This document shows positions 17,276 to 26,498 of a stretch of DNA of 64,000 nt, one piece after another. A program made the position numbers and the translations under genes. The notes under the pieces are model-generated. The model saw nothing but the letters and a program-made list of their open reading frames with translations. It ran no database searches and was not told the origin of the DNA. Every line of letters begins with the position of its first letter. Within the stretch, counting starts at the first letter, position 1. This stretch comes from an uncultured Acidobacteriia bacterium (lineage in GTDB: Bacteria; Acidobacteriota; Terriglobia; Bryobacterales; Bryobacteraceae): NCBI GenBank assembly GCA_903900705.1, contig CAIUOG010000066.1, positions 90,776 to 154,775 on the forward strand. Reading direction: 5' to 3'.

Positions 17276-18253
17276 CTAAGGCGCGGTCACATCGAAACGG
17301 TCGCGCACTTCCCACACGGGCTTTGCCGCGTCCGGATTCCCCACCCGCACCATCTCCGCATGCAGCGTATTGCCCTGCATCGTGAATTTCACGTAGTGAT
17401 AATTCACGTCCGATGGGTTCCGGTATAGATCCCCCGCATCGCGCTTCGTGACTTTCGGATCCGCGCCACCCCCGCCCGAAACCAGGTACACCGTTCCATC
17501 CACCAGAAACCGCTCATAGTTGTGGATGTGGCCCGCCGCCACCACAAACGCCGCCTGCTTCTTCGCGGGGGACGCCTTCAGTAACTCCGCCAGAGCGATC
17601 TCATTGGGCCGCGCATTGTGATCCGCCCCCAGGCCCGGGTCATGATCCGTCACCGGCGGATGGTGCAGGTTCACAAACACGAACTTCACCGTCTTCGGCA
17701 GGTTCGCCAACTCGTCCAGAATCCACTTCTGCTGCTCGCTGCCCGCCACCAGGTCGGACGTGCTGTCCAGATTCAGCACCAGCACCTTGCTGCCCAGCTG
17801 CGCCGCGTACCACCGGTGTCCGCGCAGTTTCGGGAACGCCGTCCACCAGTTCTCCAGACACTGCTGCTTATTCAGCCCGTTCAGCTCGTGGTTCCCCAGC
17901 GCCGCGCTCACCACAATGCCCGCATCCCGCCAGGCTTTGGTTTCCAGCGCGAACTGCGCATAGTCCGCCTTCTCCTGCCCGTGCCACGGCACGTCTCCGC
18001 TCAGAATCACCGCCCCCGGCTTCTCCTCCGCAATCCGGTCCACCAGCCACCGCCGCACCTTCGGGTTCGACGCCTTCGTCTCCTCCGGATTCGTGAACCG
18101 CATGTCGCCATACCCGATCAGCACCGGGTTCGCACCCATCTGCTCGTCCGGCACGCTCAGCAGAATCCTGCCCGAACCGTTCTGGGCCACCAGTTGTCCT
18201 GCCAGCGCCCCCGCCAGCGCCAAAACCCCCGCCATCGCTTTCCGGAATCGCAT
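17276..18253 (-). CDS. Exported calcineurin-like metallophosphoesterase
   Basis: A 325-residue phosphoesterase with a signal peptide (first ~24 residues). Metal and catalytic motifs are visible: YGDMRF, LSGDVPW, LGNHELNG, NLHHPP and AGHIHNYER. The first motif has GDMR where the family usually has GDxH, so one ligand may be missing or replaced. The rest is intact. It starts 1 bp after the peroxiredoxin stop and is surely co-transcribed with it. The substrate is unknown; purple-acid-phosphatase-like phosphomonoesters are possible. Confidence 0.85.
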   Translation of the reverse strand: MRFRKAMAGVLALAGALAGQLVAQNGSGRILLSVPDEQMGANPVLIGYGDMRFTNPEETKASNPKVRRWLVDRIAEEKPGAVILSGDVPWHGQEKADYAQFALETKAWRDAGIVVSAALGNHELNGLNKQQCLENWWTAFPKLRGHRWYAAQLGSKVLVLNLDSTSDLVAGSEQQKWILDELANLPKTVKFVFVNLHHPPVTDHDPGLGADHNARPNEIALAELLKASPAKKQAAFVVAAGHIHNYERFLVDGTVYLVSGGGGADPKVTKRDAGDLYRNPSDVNYHYVKFTMQGNTLHAEMVRVGNPDAAKPVWEVRDRFDVTAP

Positions 18254-18254
18254 C

Positions 18255-18794
18255 TCAGTTCAGTCCCTTCAACACATCCAAAACCTGCCGGTCATGATCG
18301 CCGGTCCTCGCATCCGGAATCACCGTGCGGATCACGCCATCCCGGCCAATGATAAACGTCGTGCGCTTCGAGATCCCGATCAGCGGCATCCCCACGCCAT
18401 ACTGCCGGATAATCTCGTGCTTCGGATCCGGCAGAATGCTGAACGGCAGATTGTGCTTTTTCGCAAATGCCTCATGGCTCTCCGCGTTATCGGCGCTCAC
18501 CCCCAGCACCACGGCGCCCGCCTTTTCAATCGCCTTGTAACCATCGCGCAGCGAACACGCCTGGGCCGTACAGCCCGGCGTCCCGTCCTTCGGATAGAAA
18601 TACAGCACCACATTCGCCTTGCCCCGGAAGTCCTCCAGACGGATCCGCGCCCCATGCTGGTCGGTCGCCTCAAACAAAGGCGCCATCTCGCCGGCACGCG
18701 GCCCCGGCTTTCCGGAACCGGCAGCCAGAAACGCCGCCGCCCCACCCAGCAAGACCAACCCACCAACCGCCACCATCATCTGAATTCGCGACAT
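18255..18794 (-). CDS. Membrane-anchored Bcp/PrxQ-type peroxiredoxin
   Basis: A 179-residue thiol peroxidase that reduces hydrogen and organic peroxides. The peroxidatic site is PKDGTPGCTAQAC with Cys75; the second Cys (Cys80) is five residues later, as in the PrxQ group. The N-terminal 25 residues form a hydrophobic anchor or uncleaved signal, so the enzyme acts at the periplasmic side. It is first in a two-gene unit with the phosphoesterase. Length beyond the anchor is normal for the family. Confidence 0.92.
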   Translation of the reverse strand: MSRIQMMVAVGGLVLLGGAAAFLAAGSGKPGPRAGEMAPLFEATDQHGARIRLEDFRGKANVVLYFYPKDGTPGCTAQACSLRDGYKAIEKAGAVVLGVSADNAESHEAFAKKHNLPFSILPDPKHEIIRQYGVGMPLIGISKRTTFIIGRDGVIRTVIPDARTGDHDRQVLDVLKGLN

Positions 18795-18955
18795 ATATGA
18801 CTCTTAGATGCTGACCGGACCGCCGCGGTGCGCATTTAACCGCCCTTGCCCCCTCATTCCCGCAGCTAACTTTGGATAGCATTCCGATGCTGTCTATATA
18901 CAGGCTGGTTTGCCGCGCGCTCCTGCACAACAATGAGGAGAAGGAGGCAAACCAG

Positions 18956-20356
18956 GTGGTTCCGGGCACAAACGCGCTTTTGTATTCCCTCGCAGCCGCT
19001 CTCTGTCTGTCCCTTTTTCTCCTCGCACGGCTTGCCTGGGAATACGCCGCAAACCTCAAATTGCAGCAACGGCAGGATCCCCTCACCGAACTCCCCAACC
19101 GCCTGGGTCTGGAAGCCGCCCTCGTAAGGAAGATGGCGCACGCCGAAGAATCCAACAGCGGCGTTGCCGTCCTCTTCATCGGTCTCGACGAGTTCCGCCC
19201 GGTCAACGATCTTTACGGCCACCGCGCCGGCGACGTCTTTCTGCGCCAGGTGGCCCGCCGTCTGCTGGCCTGCAAGGGGCCTGATGACGTTCTGGCGCGC
19301 GTCGGCGGAGACGAATTCATGATCGTCACCAGCCATGACGGCAGCCGAACCGGAATCTCCCAACTGGCCGACCGCGTCCTGTCCGCCGTCCGCCAGTGCT
19401 CCAGCGTCGAAGCCAACCGCGTCAACGTCCCCGCCAGCATCGGCATCAGTCTCTTTCCCGATCACGGCCGCGACACTCTCACCCTCATCCGCCTGGCCGA
19501 CCTCGCCATGCGCAAAAGCAAGCAGCGCTCCGGCGATACCTCCAGCTTCTACGATCCCTCCATGAGCGACGCCGAGTTCCGCCGCGGCGAAATCGTGGCC
19601 CTGATCCGCGACGCCCTCAACGAACAGCGTCTCCACCTGGTCTTCCAGCCCGTTCTCGACGGCGCCGGACACATCGCGCAGCTCGAAGCTCTGGTCCGCA
19701 TTCATGACCGCCTTCTCGGCAGCGTTCCGCCGGATGAGTTCATCGGCGTGGCGGAGCAAACCGGTCTCATCCACGAAATCGGCGCCTGGATTTTCTGGAC
19801 CGTCTGCCGTCAGGCTCAGCAATGGCACGAAGCCGGTTTCCATGTGCCCATCGCCGTCAACGTGTCACCCGTGCAGTTGCTGGCGGATGATTTTGTCGCC
19901 CGCATTCTCGCCTGGCTTGAAGCCGCCGAACTCACGCCGGAGGCCATCATTATCGAGGTCACCGAGAGCGAAGTCATTCACGATGCCGATGTCATCCACG
20001 CTCTCGAAAAACTTCGCGACGCCGGCGTTCGCGTCTCCATCGATAATTTCCGGCCCGATCACGAAACCGGCCTCACCAGAAATCTCCCTGTCGACAGCGT
20101 GAAGATCGATGGCTCTCTTTCCGAGCCCGAATACGGCCTGCTCGACACGGTCTCCCACGCCCAGAAACTCGGCTATGAGGCGATCGTCGAACGCATCGAA
20201 GAATCCTGGCAACTCGACGGTGCCCGCCAGGCCGGGGCCGATCTCTTCCAGGGCTTCCTCATCGCGCCCCCGCTCGAACCGGAGGACACTACGCAGTTCC
20301 TCGCCAGCCACGCCGATTCCTCTCTCGGCGCGCAGGACAGCCTTCGCCGGCACTAA
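18956..20356 (+). CDS. GGDEF-EAL cyclic-di-GMP protein
   Basis: A 466-residue protein with one N-terminal membrane segment (about residues 8-30). A GGDEF domain has an intact GGDEF motif, and an EAL domain has an intact EAL motif in LEALVRI. The inhibitory RxxD site before GGDEF is missing (GPDD in its place). In the EAL domain the usual DDFGTG is DNFRPD, while the other catalytic positions (EVTESE, VKID, VERIEES, FQGF) are kept. I chose GTG 18956 because of an excellent GGAGAAGGAGG site upstream; starts at 18872 or 18887 would add about 25 residues. Confidence 0.9.
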   Translation: MVPGTNALLYSLAAALCLSLFLLARLAWEYAANLKLQQRQDPLTELPNRLGLEAALVRKMAHAEESNSGVAVLFIGLDEFRPVNDLYGHRAGDVFLRQVARRLLACKGPDDVLARVGGDEFMIVTSHDGSRTGISQLADRVLSAVRQCSSVEANRVNVPASIGISLFPDHGRDTLTLIRLADLAMRKSKQRSGDTSSFYDPSMSDAEFRRGEIVALIRDALNEQRLHLVFQPVLDGAGHIAQLEALVRIHDRLLGSVPPDEFIGVAEQTGLIHEIGAWIFWTVCRQAQQWHEAGFHVPIAVNVSPVQLLADDFVARILAWLEAAELTPEAIIIEVTESEVIHDADVIHALEKLRDAGVRVSIDNFRPDHETGLTRNLPVDSVKIDGSLSEPEYGLLDTVSHAQKLGYEAIVERIEESWQLDGARQAGADLFQGFLIAPPLEPEDTTQFLASHADSSLGAQDSLRRH

Positions 20357-20359
20357 CCG

Positions 20360-21511
20360 CTACGCGCCCCAGATCCTGCCCAGCACCCGCCGCGCATTGC
20401 CTCCCAGAATCGCCCGGATGTCGTCATCACCGTAGCCCCGCCCGATCAGCCCTTCCGTCAGATCGAACAAGCGTTTCGGATGGTCCAGACCCGTCACCGC
20501 CACGTGATCGGGGGCGTCCACATGGTACCCATAACGAGCGAAATTCGGCTGCGACTGCGGATTGAACCCTCCTCCGCCCACCGGATTTCCGTTCCCCACC
20601 ACGTCCAGATCGCTGCCGATCCCCAGATGTTCCGTCCCCACCAGCTTCCGCGCGTAATCGAAGTGATCCAGCACCTTCTGGATTCCCACCGGCTCGCCAT
20701 CGCTGACCATGAAGCGGATAAAGTCGAGCCCCATCATGCCACCCGTCTTCGCCATCTTTCGGATCGCTTCGTCCGTCTTCGCTCTGGTCAGATTCGGAAT
20801 CAGCGAACGGCACGTACCATGGGTGAACAGTACCGGCTTTGTCGCCGCCTCAATGGCGTCGAGCGTCGTCTGGTCCGCGCAGTGGGACAAATCCACCGCC
20901 ATCCCCACCTCTTCCATTCGCCTCAGAATCGTACCGCCAAACACAGACAGCCCGCCATCCCGGTTCTCCAGAAAGCCGCTGCCGATCCGGTTGTTGAAGT
21001 TGTAAGTCAGCTGCGAAATCCGCTGGCCCAGCCCGAAGAACTCCGCCACATCCGCCGCTGTGCGGAAGTGCGTCGAATCCTGAAACGTCAGCATCACCCC
21101 GGTGCGCCGCGTGCGATGCGCCAGCTCGATATCGGCAACGCTGGTCACCCGCACCAGCTTGTCCGGATTCCCCGCCAGAAACCCGTTCCAGCGCGCCATA
21201 AAACGCAGGGCGCTTTCGTAGTCGCCCGGGCCCGCGCCCAGCGCATACACGTCGGTCCGCGAACTCCGGTATACCGCCGCGTCCGCTTCTGAAAATGTGG
21301 AGGGCCTGTTCAGCCAGCGGGTCATGCGGGGCGGCTTCTCGGAAAAGTCTTCGAACCGGAACTGGTTCAGCAGATCCACCACCGGCGTGGCTTCCAGCAG
21401 CCCGATGGTGCGCGCCGAATACTCCGCGCGCGTCTGCCCAACCAGCGCGAAACGCCCCTTCAGAATGGCGGCTGCCCCCAGCATCGCGCCGCGCCGCGTG
21501 ATCGTGTGCAT
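20360..21511 (-). CDS. Membrane dipeptidase-like protein (M19 family), Tat-like signal
   Basis: A 383-residue protein of the renal-dipeptidase fold. The N-terminus reads ITRRGAMLGAAA, a twin-arginine-like signal. Family landmarks are MAVDLSHCADQTTLDAI, VLFTHGTCRSL, ARTKTDEAI-type ARAKTDEA and HLGIGSDLDVVG. The first metal motif, usually HxD near the N-terminus, reads VVDLLNQF here, so one zinc ligand looks absent. It starts 25 bp after the TonB receptor stop, which suggests it acts on a peptide brought in by that receptor. Activity is uncertain. Confidence 0.8.
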   Translation of the reverse strand: MHTITRRGAMLGAAAILKGRFALVGQTRAEYSARTIGLLEATPVVDLLNQFRFEDFSEKPPRMTRWLNRPSTFSEADAAVYRSSRTDVYALGAGPGDYESALRFMARWNGFLAGNPDKLVRVTSVADIELAHRTRRTGVMLTFQDSTHFRTAADVAEFFGLGQRISQLTYNFNNRIGSGFLENRDGGLSVFGGTILRRMEEVGMAVDLSHCADQTTLDAIEAATKPVLFTHGTCRSLIPNLTRAKTDEAIRKMAKTGGMMGLDFIRFMVSDGEPVGIQKVLDHFDYARKLVGTEHLGIGSDLDVVGNGNPVGGGGFNPQSQPNFARYGYHVDAPDHVAVTGLDHPKRLFDLTEGLIGRGYGDDDIRAILGGNARRVLGRIWGA

Positions 21512-21536
21512 GGGGTCAGATTAGCGCGAAATCAGC

Positions 21537-24500
21537 TCAAAAACGCAGCTTTCCCACAAACTCGAAGTCTCTCGGATTCCCCGCGCTCGTGATCGTCCCG
21601 AACGCCGCGCTCCCATACGAACCATTCGGGTCATTCAGCGGCGGTGTATTACTCACGTTAAACGCCTCCGCCCGGAACTCGAATCGGATCCGCTCCCTCA
21701 CCTGGAATGTCTTGCCGATCATCACATCCGCATTCTGCAGCCCCGGCCCGCGCACCGGATTCCGCGAACTGTTCCCGATCACGTACTGCCCCGCCGTCGT
21801 AAACGCCGCCGTGTTGAACCACGCCGAAGCGCTCCGGTTCGCAAAGTCATTCGGATTGCTCACGCGATTCGGCCTCTGCACCGCGTAACCAAACGCGGAA
21901 AGATTATTCGTCGCCTGCGTCACCGGCACCGCATCCCCCGCCTGCACCCGCGCCAGGCCGCCAATCTGCCAGCCGGAAATCTTCCACCACCGCGGAATCC
22001 GGTACATCCACCCGGCCGAGAAAACGCGCGGAATATCGCCGCTCGAAACATCGCGCTCCAGCTTCCGGTTGAAGGCGTCCGCCGCGCCAATGGTGGTCAG
22101 CGTCGGCCCCGTGAAAATGGTCTGTGAGAAGTACGTCGACGCATCGTCAATCAGCTTCGAAAACGTGTAGGCGAAGGTGAACGTCAGCCCGCGCGTCACG
22201 CGCTGTTCCAGCTTTGCCTGGAAGGCCTCGTATTCCGAATCCGCCACGTTGTCCCGGAAAAGCACCACGTTGGTGAACCGCGGAAACGCCCGCAGCAACT
22301 GCTGCTGCGTGATGGTCGCCTGCCCCAGTGACGACGATGCCGGAATCTGCCCGAAGTACGGATTCGCCACCTTCACCGTCAGCGCCGACCCCATCGCCAG
22401 ATCCGCCGCCGGCAACTGGTTCAGGTTCGATTCCGGCAACCCCAGATGCGTGTTCTTCGAACCCAGATATCCCGCCTCGAAATTCAGATTCTGCCCGAAC
22501 GTCTTCTGCACCGTGAAATTCCATTGCTGCGAATAGCCCGAGCCCACGTTCCGGTCCACCCCGAAAACTCCCTGGCCCAGCCCCGAATTCGGATTCGGCG
22601 CGGACACCTGCACCGTCGGCCCTTTCGACAGCACAAACGCCGGATTGATGTTGTCCTGGGACTGCTGCCCCACCGTCTGCACAAACGGAAACTGCGGCAG
22701 CGTGAACGGCGTCGTAATGCCCGTCTGCTCGAACCAGATCAGGCCGTAACCAGACCGGATCACCCACGAATTCGCCGGTCGGAACGCGATTCCCGCTCTC
22801 GGCCCGAAATCCCCCAGCCCCAGTTCGCGCGCCGTATGCGGAAAGTCCAGAACCTGCGTCCTGAGATTGAAAATCGCCGCGTGGTTGCTCGCTTCCGTCG
22901 AGGGGAAATTCAGCGTGTACCGCGTCCCCGCGTTCACCGTCAGCCGGTCCGTCACCTTCCACTCATCTCCCACAAAGAATTCCGCAATATGCGCGCGGTC
23001 CCGCAGCGCCTGATTCTGAATGTCGATGCTGAACGCGTTCACCTGCCCCAGCATCAGTGAGGCCAGCGCATTGCCCCCCGTCCCCGTCGACGAATTCGAA
23101 CCCGTCGTGGTGAACGCATACGACCCCGTCGGATTCGCCGGATTCACAATATACAGCGCTTCCCGCCGGATATCGGTCCCGAATTTGATCGTGTGATGCC
23201 CCTTCACAATCGAAAACGTGTCCAGGAACTCCGTCACGTTGGTCGTGAAATTGGTGTTCGCTGAAGACGTCGGGCCAATCTGCTGGAAACCGGTCACCGT
23301 GAAGATCGGCAGCGTGGAGGGGAACGCGCTCGCCGGCGCGCCCGGAATCGAAATGCCGCCATTCTGCAGCGAAGTCTGGTTCACTGTGCGCCGGGTGAAT
23401 CCGAACCGGAACTGGTTCAGCAGGGTCGGGGCAAGCGTCCAGTCATATTCCGAAGCCACGCTGTCACCCCGCGTGATGGCATGCCCGGTCACGCCGCTCG
23501 TCAGATTACCGCTGCCCTCCGGCAGAAACGTCACCGGATTATCGTCATCCCGCAGAAACGAATACCGCGCGAATGCCCGGTGCTTTTCGCTGAACACATG
23601 GTCCACCCGACCATCAAACTGATCCTGACTGTCCGGCTCCACGCCGGTGCGCGTGTAATTGTTCGCGCCCGCCTGGTTCGGGGCCGGGTAGTGGTGCAGT
23701 ACCTGTGCGGCCAGCGGATCGATGCGGCTCGCCGGAATCGTATTGCCCGGAAACGCCGTCCGGGGCGAGGTCGTGCCGGAAGAGGTCGCCGGATCGTAAA
23801 TCGCCGCCGTGAAAATACCGTTCGCCTGCGCCGCTGTCGGCACAACGCTCAGCCGCGTAACGCCGGTCCGCAGCCGCGTCCCCTGCCAGTCCGCGAAGAA
23901 GAAGGTCTTGTTCTTCTGAATCGGCCCCCCCGTCGTGAACCCATACTGGTTCCGTCGGAACTCCGGCTTCGGCCCCGCCGGCGCAAAGTAGTTCCGCGCA
24001 TTCAGATCCTCATTCCGGAAGAATTCAAACACCGACCCGTGCAGCTCATTTCCCCCGGATTTCCCGATCACCATCACCGTCCCGCCATTCGACCTCCCAT
24101 ACTCCGGCGAGTAGGCATTGATGTTGAGCCGAAACTCCTCAATCGCGTCGATCACCGGGTACATCACCACCTGCCCGGGTTCCGGTTGCAGCACGCTGAT
24201 GCCGTCATAAAGATACTCATTCGTACGCGGGCGGCTGCCATTAATGCGCGGCAGCAGCGAACCTCCGCCAGGCAGCGCCACGCCGGGCGACAGCGCCACC
24301 AGCGGGATAAAATTCCTGCCATCCAGCGGCAGTGACTCCGCCTGCGCCCCGTTCACGTGATAATTCACCGTGCCCGTCGCCGTTTCAAGTAACGAAGCGT
24401 CAGCCTTCACCGTAATGGACTCCGACGCCTGCCCCAGCGCCAGCTTCACGTCCACACGAGCCTGATCTCCAATGCGCAGCGTCACTCCGGTCTGCCGGTA

Positions 24501-24767
24501 GTCGCCAAAGCCCGCCTTGCTGACCGCAATCTCGTAAGCTCCCGCCGGCAGTCCCAGCAGGTGATAGTCGCCATGCGCGTCGGAGACTGCTTCGAAACGT
24601 GCCCCGGTGGCCTGTTGAATGCCGGAAACCTTGGCCTGCCCCACTCCGGCGCCGGAAGGGTCCTGCACCGTTCCGAACAGTTCCGCTCTGCCCGCCTGAC
24701 CGAAGCAGGGCAGCGTCACCACGAAAAACAGAACCACCGGATAAGTCCGCAAGACACGCGTCACCAT
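21537..24767 (-). CDS. Oar-like TonB-dependent receptor with carboxypeptidase-regulatory domain
   Basis: A 1076-residue outer-membrane protein. The signal peptide ends at CFGQA. A carboxypeptidase-regulatory beta-sandwich covers about residues 25-110 (GTVQDPSGAGVGQAKV, then GDYHLLGLPAGAYEI). A plug domain (IEEFRLNINAYSPEYGRSNGG) and a long beta-barrel end in VGKLRF, with the terminal aromatic typical of barrels. Such proteins are abundant in Acidobacteriota and are thought to import large substrates. I chose ATG 24767; a GTG six codons upstream is possible. An inverted repeat overlaps the start. Confidence 0.92.
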   Translation of the reverse strand: MVTRVLRTYPVVLFFVVTLPCFGQAGRAELFGTVQDPSGAGVGQAKVSGIQQATGARFEAVSDAHGDYHLLGLPAGAYEIAVSKAGFGDYRQTGVTLRIGDQARVDVKLALGQASESITVKADASLLETATGTVNYHVNGAQAESLPLDGRNFIPLVALSPGVALPGGGSLLPRINGSRPRTNEYLYDGISVLQPEPGQVVMYPVIDAIEEFRLNINAYSPEYGRSNGGTVMVIGKSGGNELHGSVFEFFRNEDLNARNYFAPAGPKPEFRRNQYGFTTGGPIQKNKTFFFADWQGTRLRTGVTRLSVVPTAAQANGIFTAAIYDPATSSGTTSPRTAFPGNTIPASRIDPLAAQVLHHYPAPNQAGANNYTRTGVEPDSQDQFDGRVDHVFSEKHRAFARYSFLRDDDNPVTFLPEGSGNLTSGVTGHAITRGDSVASEYDWTLAPTLLNQFRFGFTRRTVNQTSLQNGGISIPGAPASAFPSTLPIFTVTGFQQIGPTSSANTNFTTNVTEFLDTFSIVKGHHTIKFGTDIRREALYIVNPANPTGSYAFTTTGSNSSTGTGGNALASLMLGQVNAFSIDIQNQALRDRAHIAEFFVGDEWKVTDRLTVNAGTRYTLNFPSTEASNHAAIFNLRTQVLDFPHTARELGLGDFGPRAGIAFRPANSWVIRSGYGLIWFEQTGITTPFTLPQFPFVQTVGQQSQDNINPAFVLSKGPTVQVSAPNPNSGLGQGVFGVDRNVGSGYSQQWNFTVQKTFGQNLNFEAGYLGSKNTHLGLPESNLNQLPAADLAMGSALTVKVANPYFGQIPASSSLGQATITQQQLLRAFPRFTNVVLFRDNVADSEYEAFQAKLEQRVTRGLTFTFAYTFSKLIDDASTYFSQTIFTGPTLTTIGAADAFNRKLERDVSSGDIPRVFSAGWMYRIPRWWKISGWQIGGLARVQAGDAVPVTQATNNLSAFGYAVQRPNRVSNPNDFANRSASAWFNTAAFTTAGQYVIGNSSRNPVRGPGLQNADVMIGKTFQVRERIRFEFRAEAFNVSNTPPLNDPNGSYGSAAFGTITSAGNPRDFEFVGKLRF

Positions 24768-24804
24768 GTCTTGTAATCGTATCACTGTACTTTATGCAAG
24801 ACAT
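24766..24804 (-). promoter_or_regulatory. Inverted repeat over the receptor start codon
   Basis: ATGTCTTG at 24766-24773 is repeated in inverse as CAAGACAT at 24797-24804, 23 bp apart. The inner arm overlaps the ATG of the TonB receptor gene. It could be an operator or an mRNA structure that hides the start. The perfect 8-bp arms are seen; the role is inferred. Confidence 0.4.
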
Positions 24805-24824
24805 TGTGCGGCGTCCCTGGTAAC

Positions 24825-25439
24825 TCACTTCTTCAGCGGCAGGATCCGCACGCTCCGAAACTCGATCTTGTACGTCGGCTGGCACTGAAAGCCAATGCCC
24901 CCCGAAGCATGCCGGCCATCCTCCGCATCCAGCACTGTTTTGCCGTTCAGCAGCACCAGGAAATGCTTGCCCGTAGCCGTGATGTCGTAATCGTTCCACT
25001 CATCGCCGATGATCTTCGCCGGTGGAGCCTTCACCGCGCCCACCAGACTTCCCGTATTAAATCCCGCCGGCTGGTAATCCCAGATCTGCAGTTCATAGCC
25101 GGTCTGGTGCGGCTGCCCCTCCTTCTGCGAACGCAGGAAAACACCGCTGTTCACCGTCTGCGCGCCGCGAAACTGCAGGCGCAGATGGAAGTCCGAATAC
25201 TCCCCGTTGGTCCCGATCCACCCCGCCGTCGTGCCCGGGCAGGCAATCGCGCCATTCACCACCGCCCAGTCACCCGTCGCCTTGTCGTTGAACGTCTTGC
25301 GCGGCTCCCAGCCCCGCAGCGTTTTGCCGTCAAACAGCAGCGTCCAGCCCTCCTTCTTCTCGGCCGGCGTCAGCGCGTTGGGCTTGTCCGCCGCCGCCGC
25401 CAGGCATGCCGCGGCGGTCAGCAGGAAGAGCACTCTCAT
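24825..25439 (-). CDS. Secreted DUF1080 (3-keto-disaccharide hydrolase-like) protein
   Basis: A 204-residue secreted protein with signal peptide MRVLFLLTAAACLAAAA. The DUF1080 pattern is clear: EGWTLLFDGKTLRGWEPRKTF, the central FHLRLQFRG and GVFLRSQ, YELQIWDYQPAGFNTGSL, and WNDYDITATGKHFLVLLNGK. The fold is a concanavalin-like beta-sandwich, and some members cleave 3-keto-glycosides. I chose ATG 25439; the longer frame reads antisense-like sequence inside the upstream gene. It starts 5 bp after the aldolase stop, so the two share a transcript. Confidence 0.88.
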   Translation of the reverse strand: MRVLFLLTAAACLAAAADKPNALTPAEKKEGWTLLFDGKTLRGWEPRKTFNDKATGDWAVVNGAIACPGTTAGWIGTNGEYSDFHLRLQFRGAQTVNSGVFLRSQKEGQPHQTGYELQIWDYQPAGFNTGSLVGAVKAPPAKIIGDEWNDYDITATGKHFLVLLNGKTVLDAEDGRHASGGIGFQCQPTYKIEFRSVRILPLKK

Positions 25440-25444
25440 CGTCG

Positions 25445-26416
25445 TCACCACGGCATCTGCCGTTTCGTGTATTTGCGACCGATCTCCGCCGCTTCCGCGC
25501 TCGCGGGACCAATCCGCACACCTTCCCGAATCATGTCGATCACATCGGTGGTCGTCATCGTATTTAGGAAGAACTTCCTGTTCGCCTTGCACGCCGCCAG
25601 AATGGTCGAGCGCGCGTCCTTCATCCTCGGATCATTCACCGCCCCGCGCCCCGACGGCACCCCCAGAGACAGCGCCATGTCGCCCGGCCCCCACTCGGCA
25701 AACGCCACGCCGGGAATCTTCAGATTCCGGTCCGCGTTCGCGAGCGCATACTTATCTTCCAGCTTCAGCCCCAGCAGCAGTTCGCCCTTCGGATTGAGCG
25801 GCCACGGGTCGGCCTTTTCCATGTACTCTTCCGTCGAAACGCCCCAGATTTCCGCCGCTGTCGCATTCCCGTGCACGCCGCGCCGGCCCTCTTTCAGACC
25901 ATTCACGCCCACGCCTTCCGAATGCGTCGGAAACCGGATCGCTTCAATGAAAGCCCGCACCGCGCCGGGGTCGTCGGCATGCGTCAGCAGCACGCCATGG
26001 ACGCCCGTCGCCAGCACCTGATTGAACATCCACGCATTGGCCCGCACAGCGGCCTCGTCAGTGCCGTTTACCGGCACGTTCACAATCACCGTCGGCGTCC
26101 GGTGTCCGCTCCGCGTCGGACCGCCCTTCACCAGGCCCTTCATATATTCCGAAAGCCCCTTCACGTCGAACGGCGCATGTTCCATGTCATAGGCGATGTA
26201 GTCCGCATAGGTCTGCGAATCCTTCACGCCCTGCTCGAACGTGCCCGTGGTGCCGGAATGCGAGCCCATGTAATAGATGGGCTGGTCTTCCGCCAGCAGT
26301 TCAATGGCGCGGTTAATATGCTTCGGCTTCGGAGCCTGCGCCAGTATGGTGCTTACGCCCGCCACGCAGCACAGCGCGGCCGTCAGCATCGCAAGGAATC
26401 TTCGGTTTTCGGTCAT
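25445..26416 (-). CDS. HpcH/HpaI-family aldolase with signal peptide
   Basis: A 323-residue member of the HpcH/HpaI aldolase/citrate lyase family. The family cleaves 2-keto-3-deoxy acids to pyruvate and an aldehyde using a divalent metal. Visible landmarks are YIAYDMEHAPFD, a central VHGVLLTHADDPGAVRAFI, LGLKLEDKYAL with a probable metal Glu, and FAEWGPGDMALSLG. The first 26 residues form a convincing signal peptide (LTAALCCVAGVSTILAQA), which is odd for a normally cytosolic aldolase. It is the first gene before DUF1080 and the TonB receptor. Confidence 0.85.
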   Translation of the reverse strand: MTENRRFLAMLTAALCCVAGVSTILAQAPKPKHINRAIELLAEDQPIYYMGSHSGTTGTFEQGVKDSQTYADYIAYDMEHAPFDVKGLSEYMKGLVKGGPTRSGHRTPTVIVNVPVNGTDEAAVRANAWMFNQVLATGVHGVLLTHADDPGAVRAFIEAIRFPTHSEGVGVNGLKEGRRGVHGNATAAEIWGVSTEEYMEKADPWPLNPKGELLLGLKLEDKYALANADRNLKIPGVAFAEWGPGDMALSLGVPSGRGAVNDPRMKDARSTILAACKANRKFFLNTMTTTDVIDMIREGVRIGPASAEAAEIGRKYTKRQMPW

Positions 26417-26498
26417 TCAGATCTCTCCTGAAAAGGGTTGGCCCGAATGACTCTATTACAACCGGATCAGCGTTGCAAGGGCGCTCAGCAGCGCCCGT

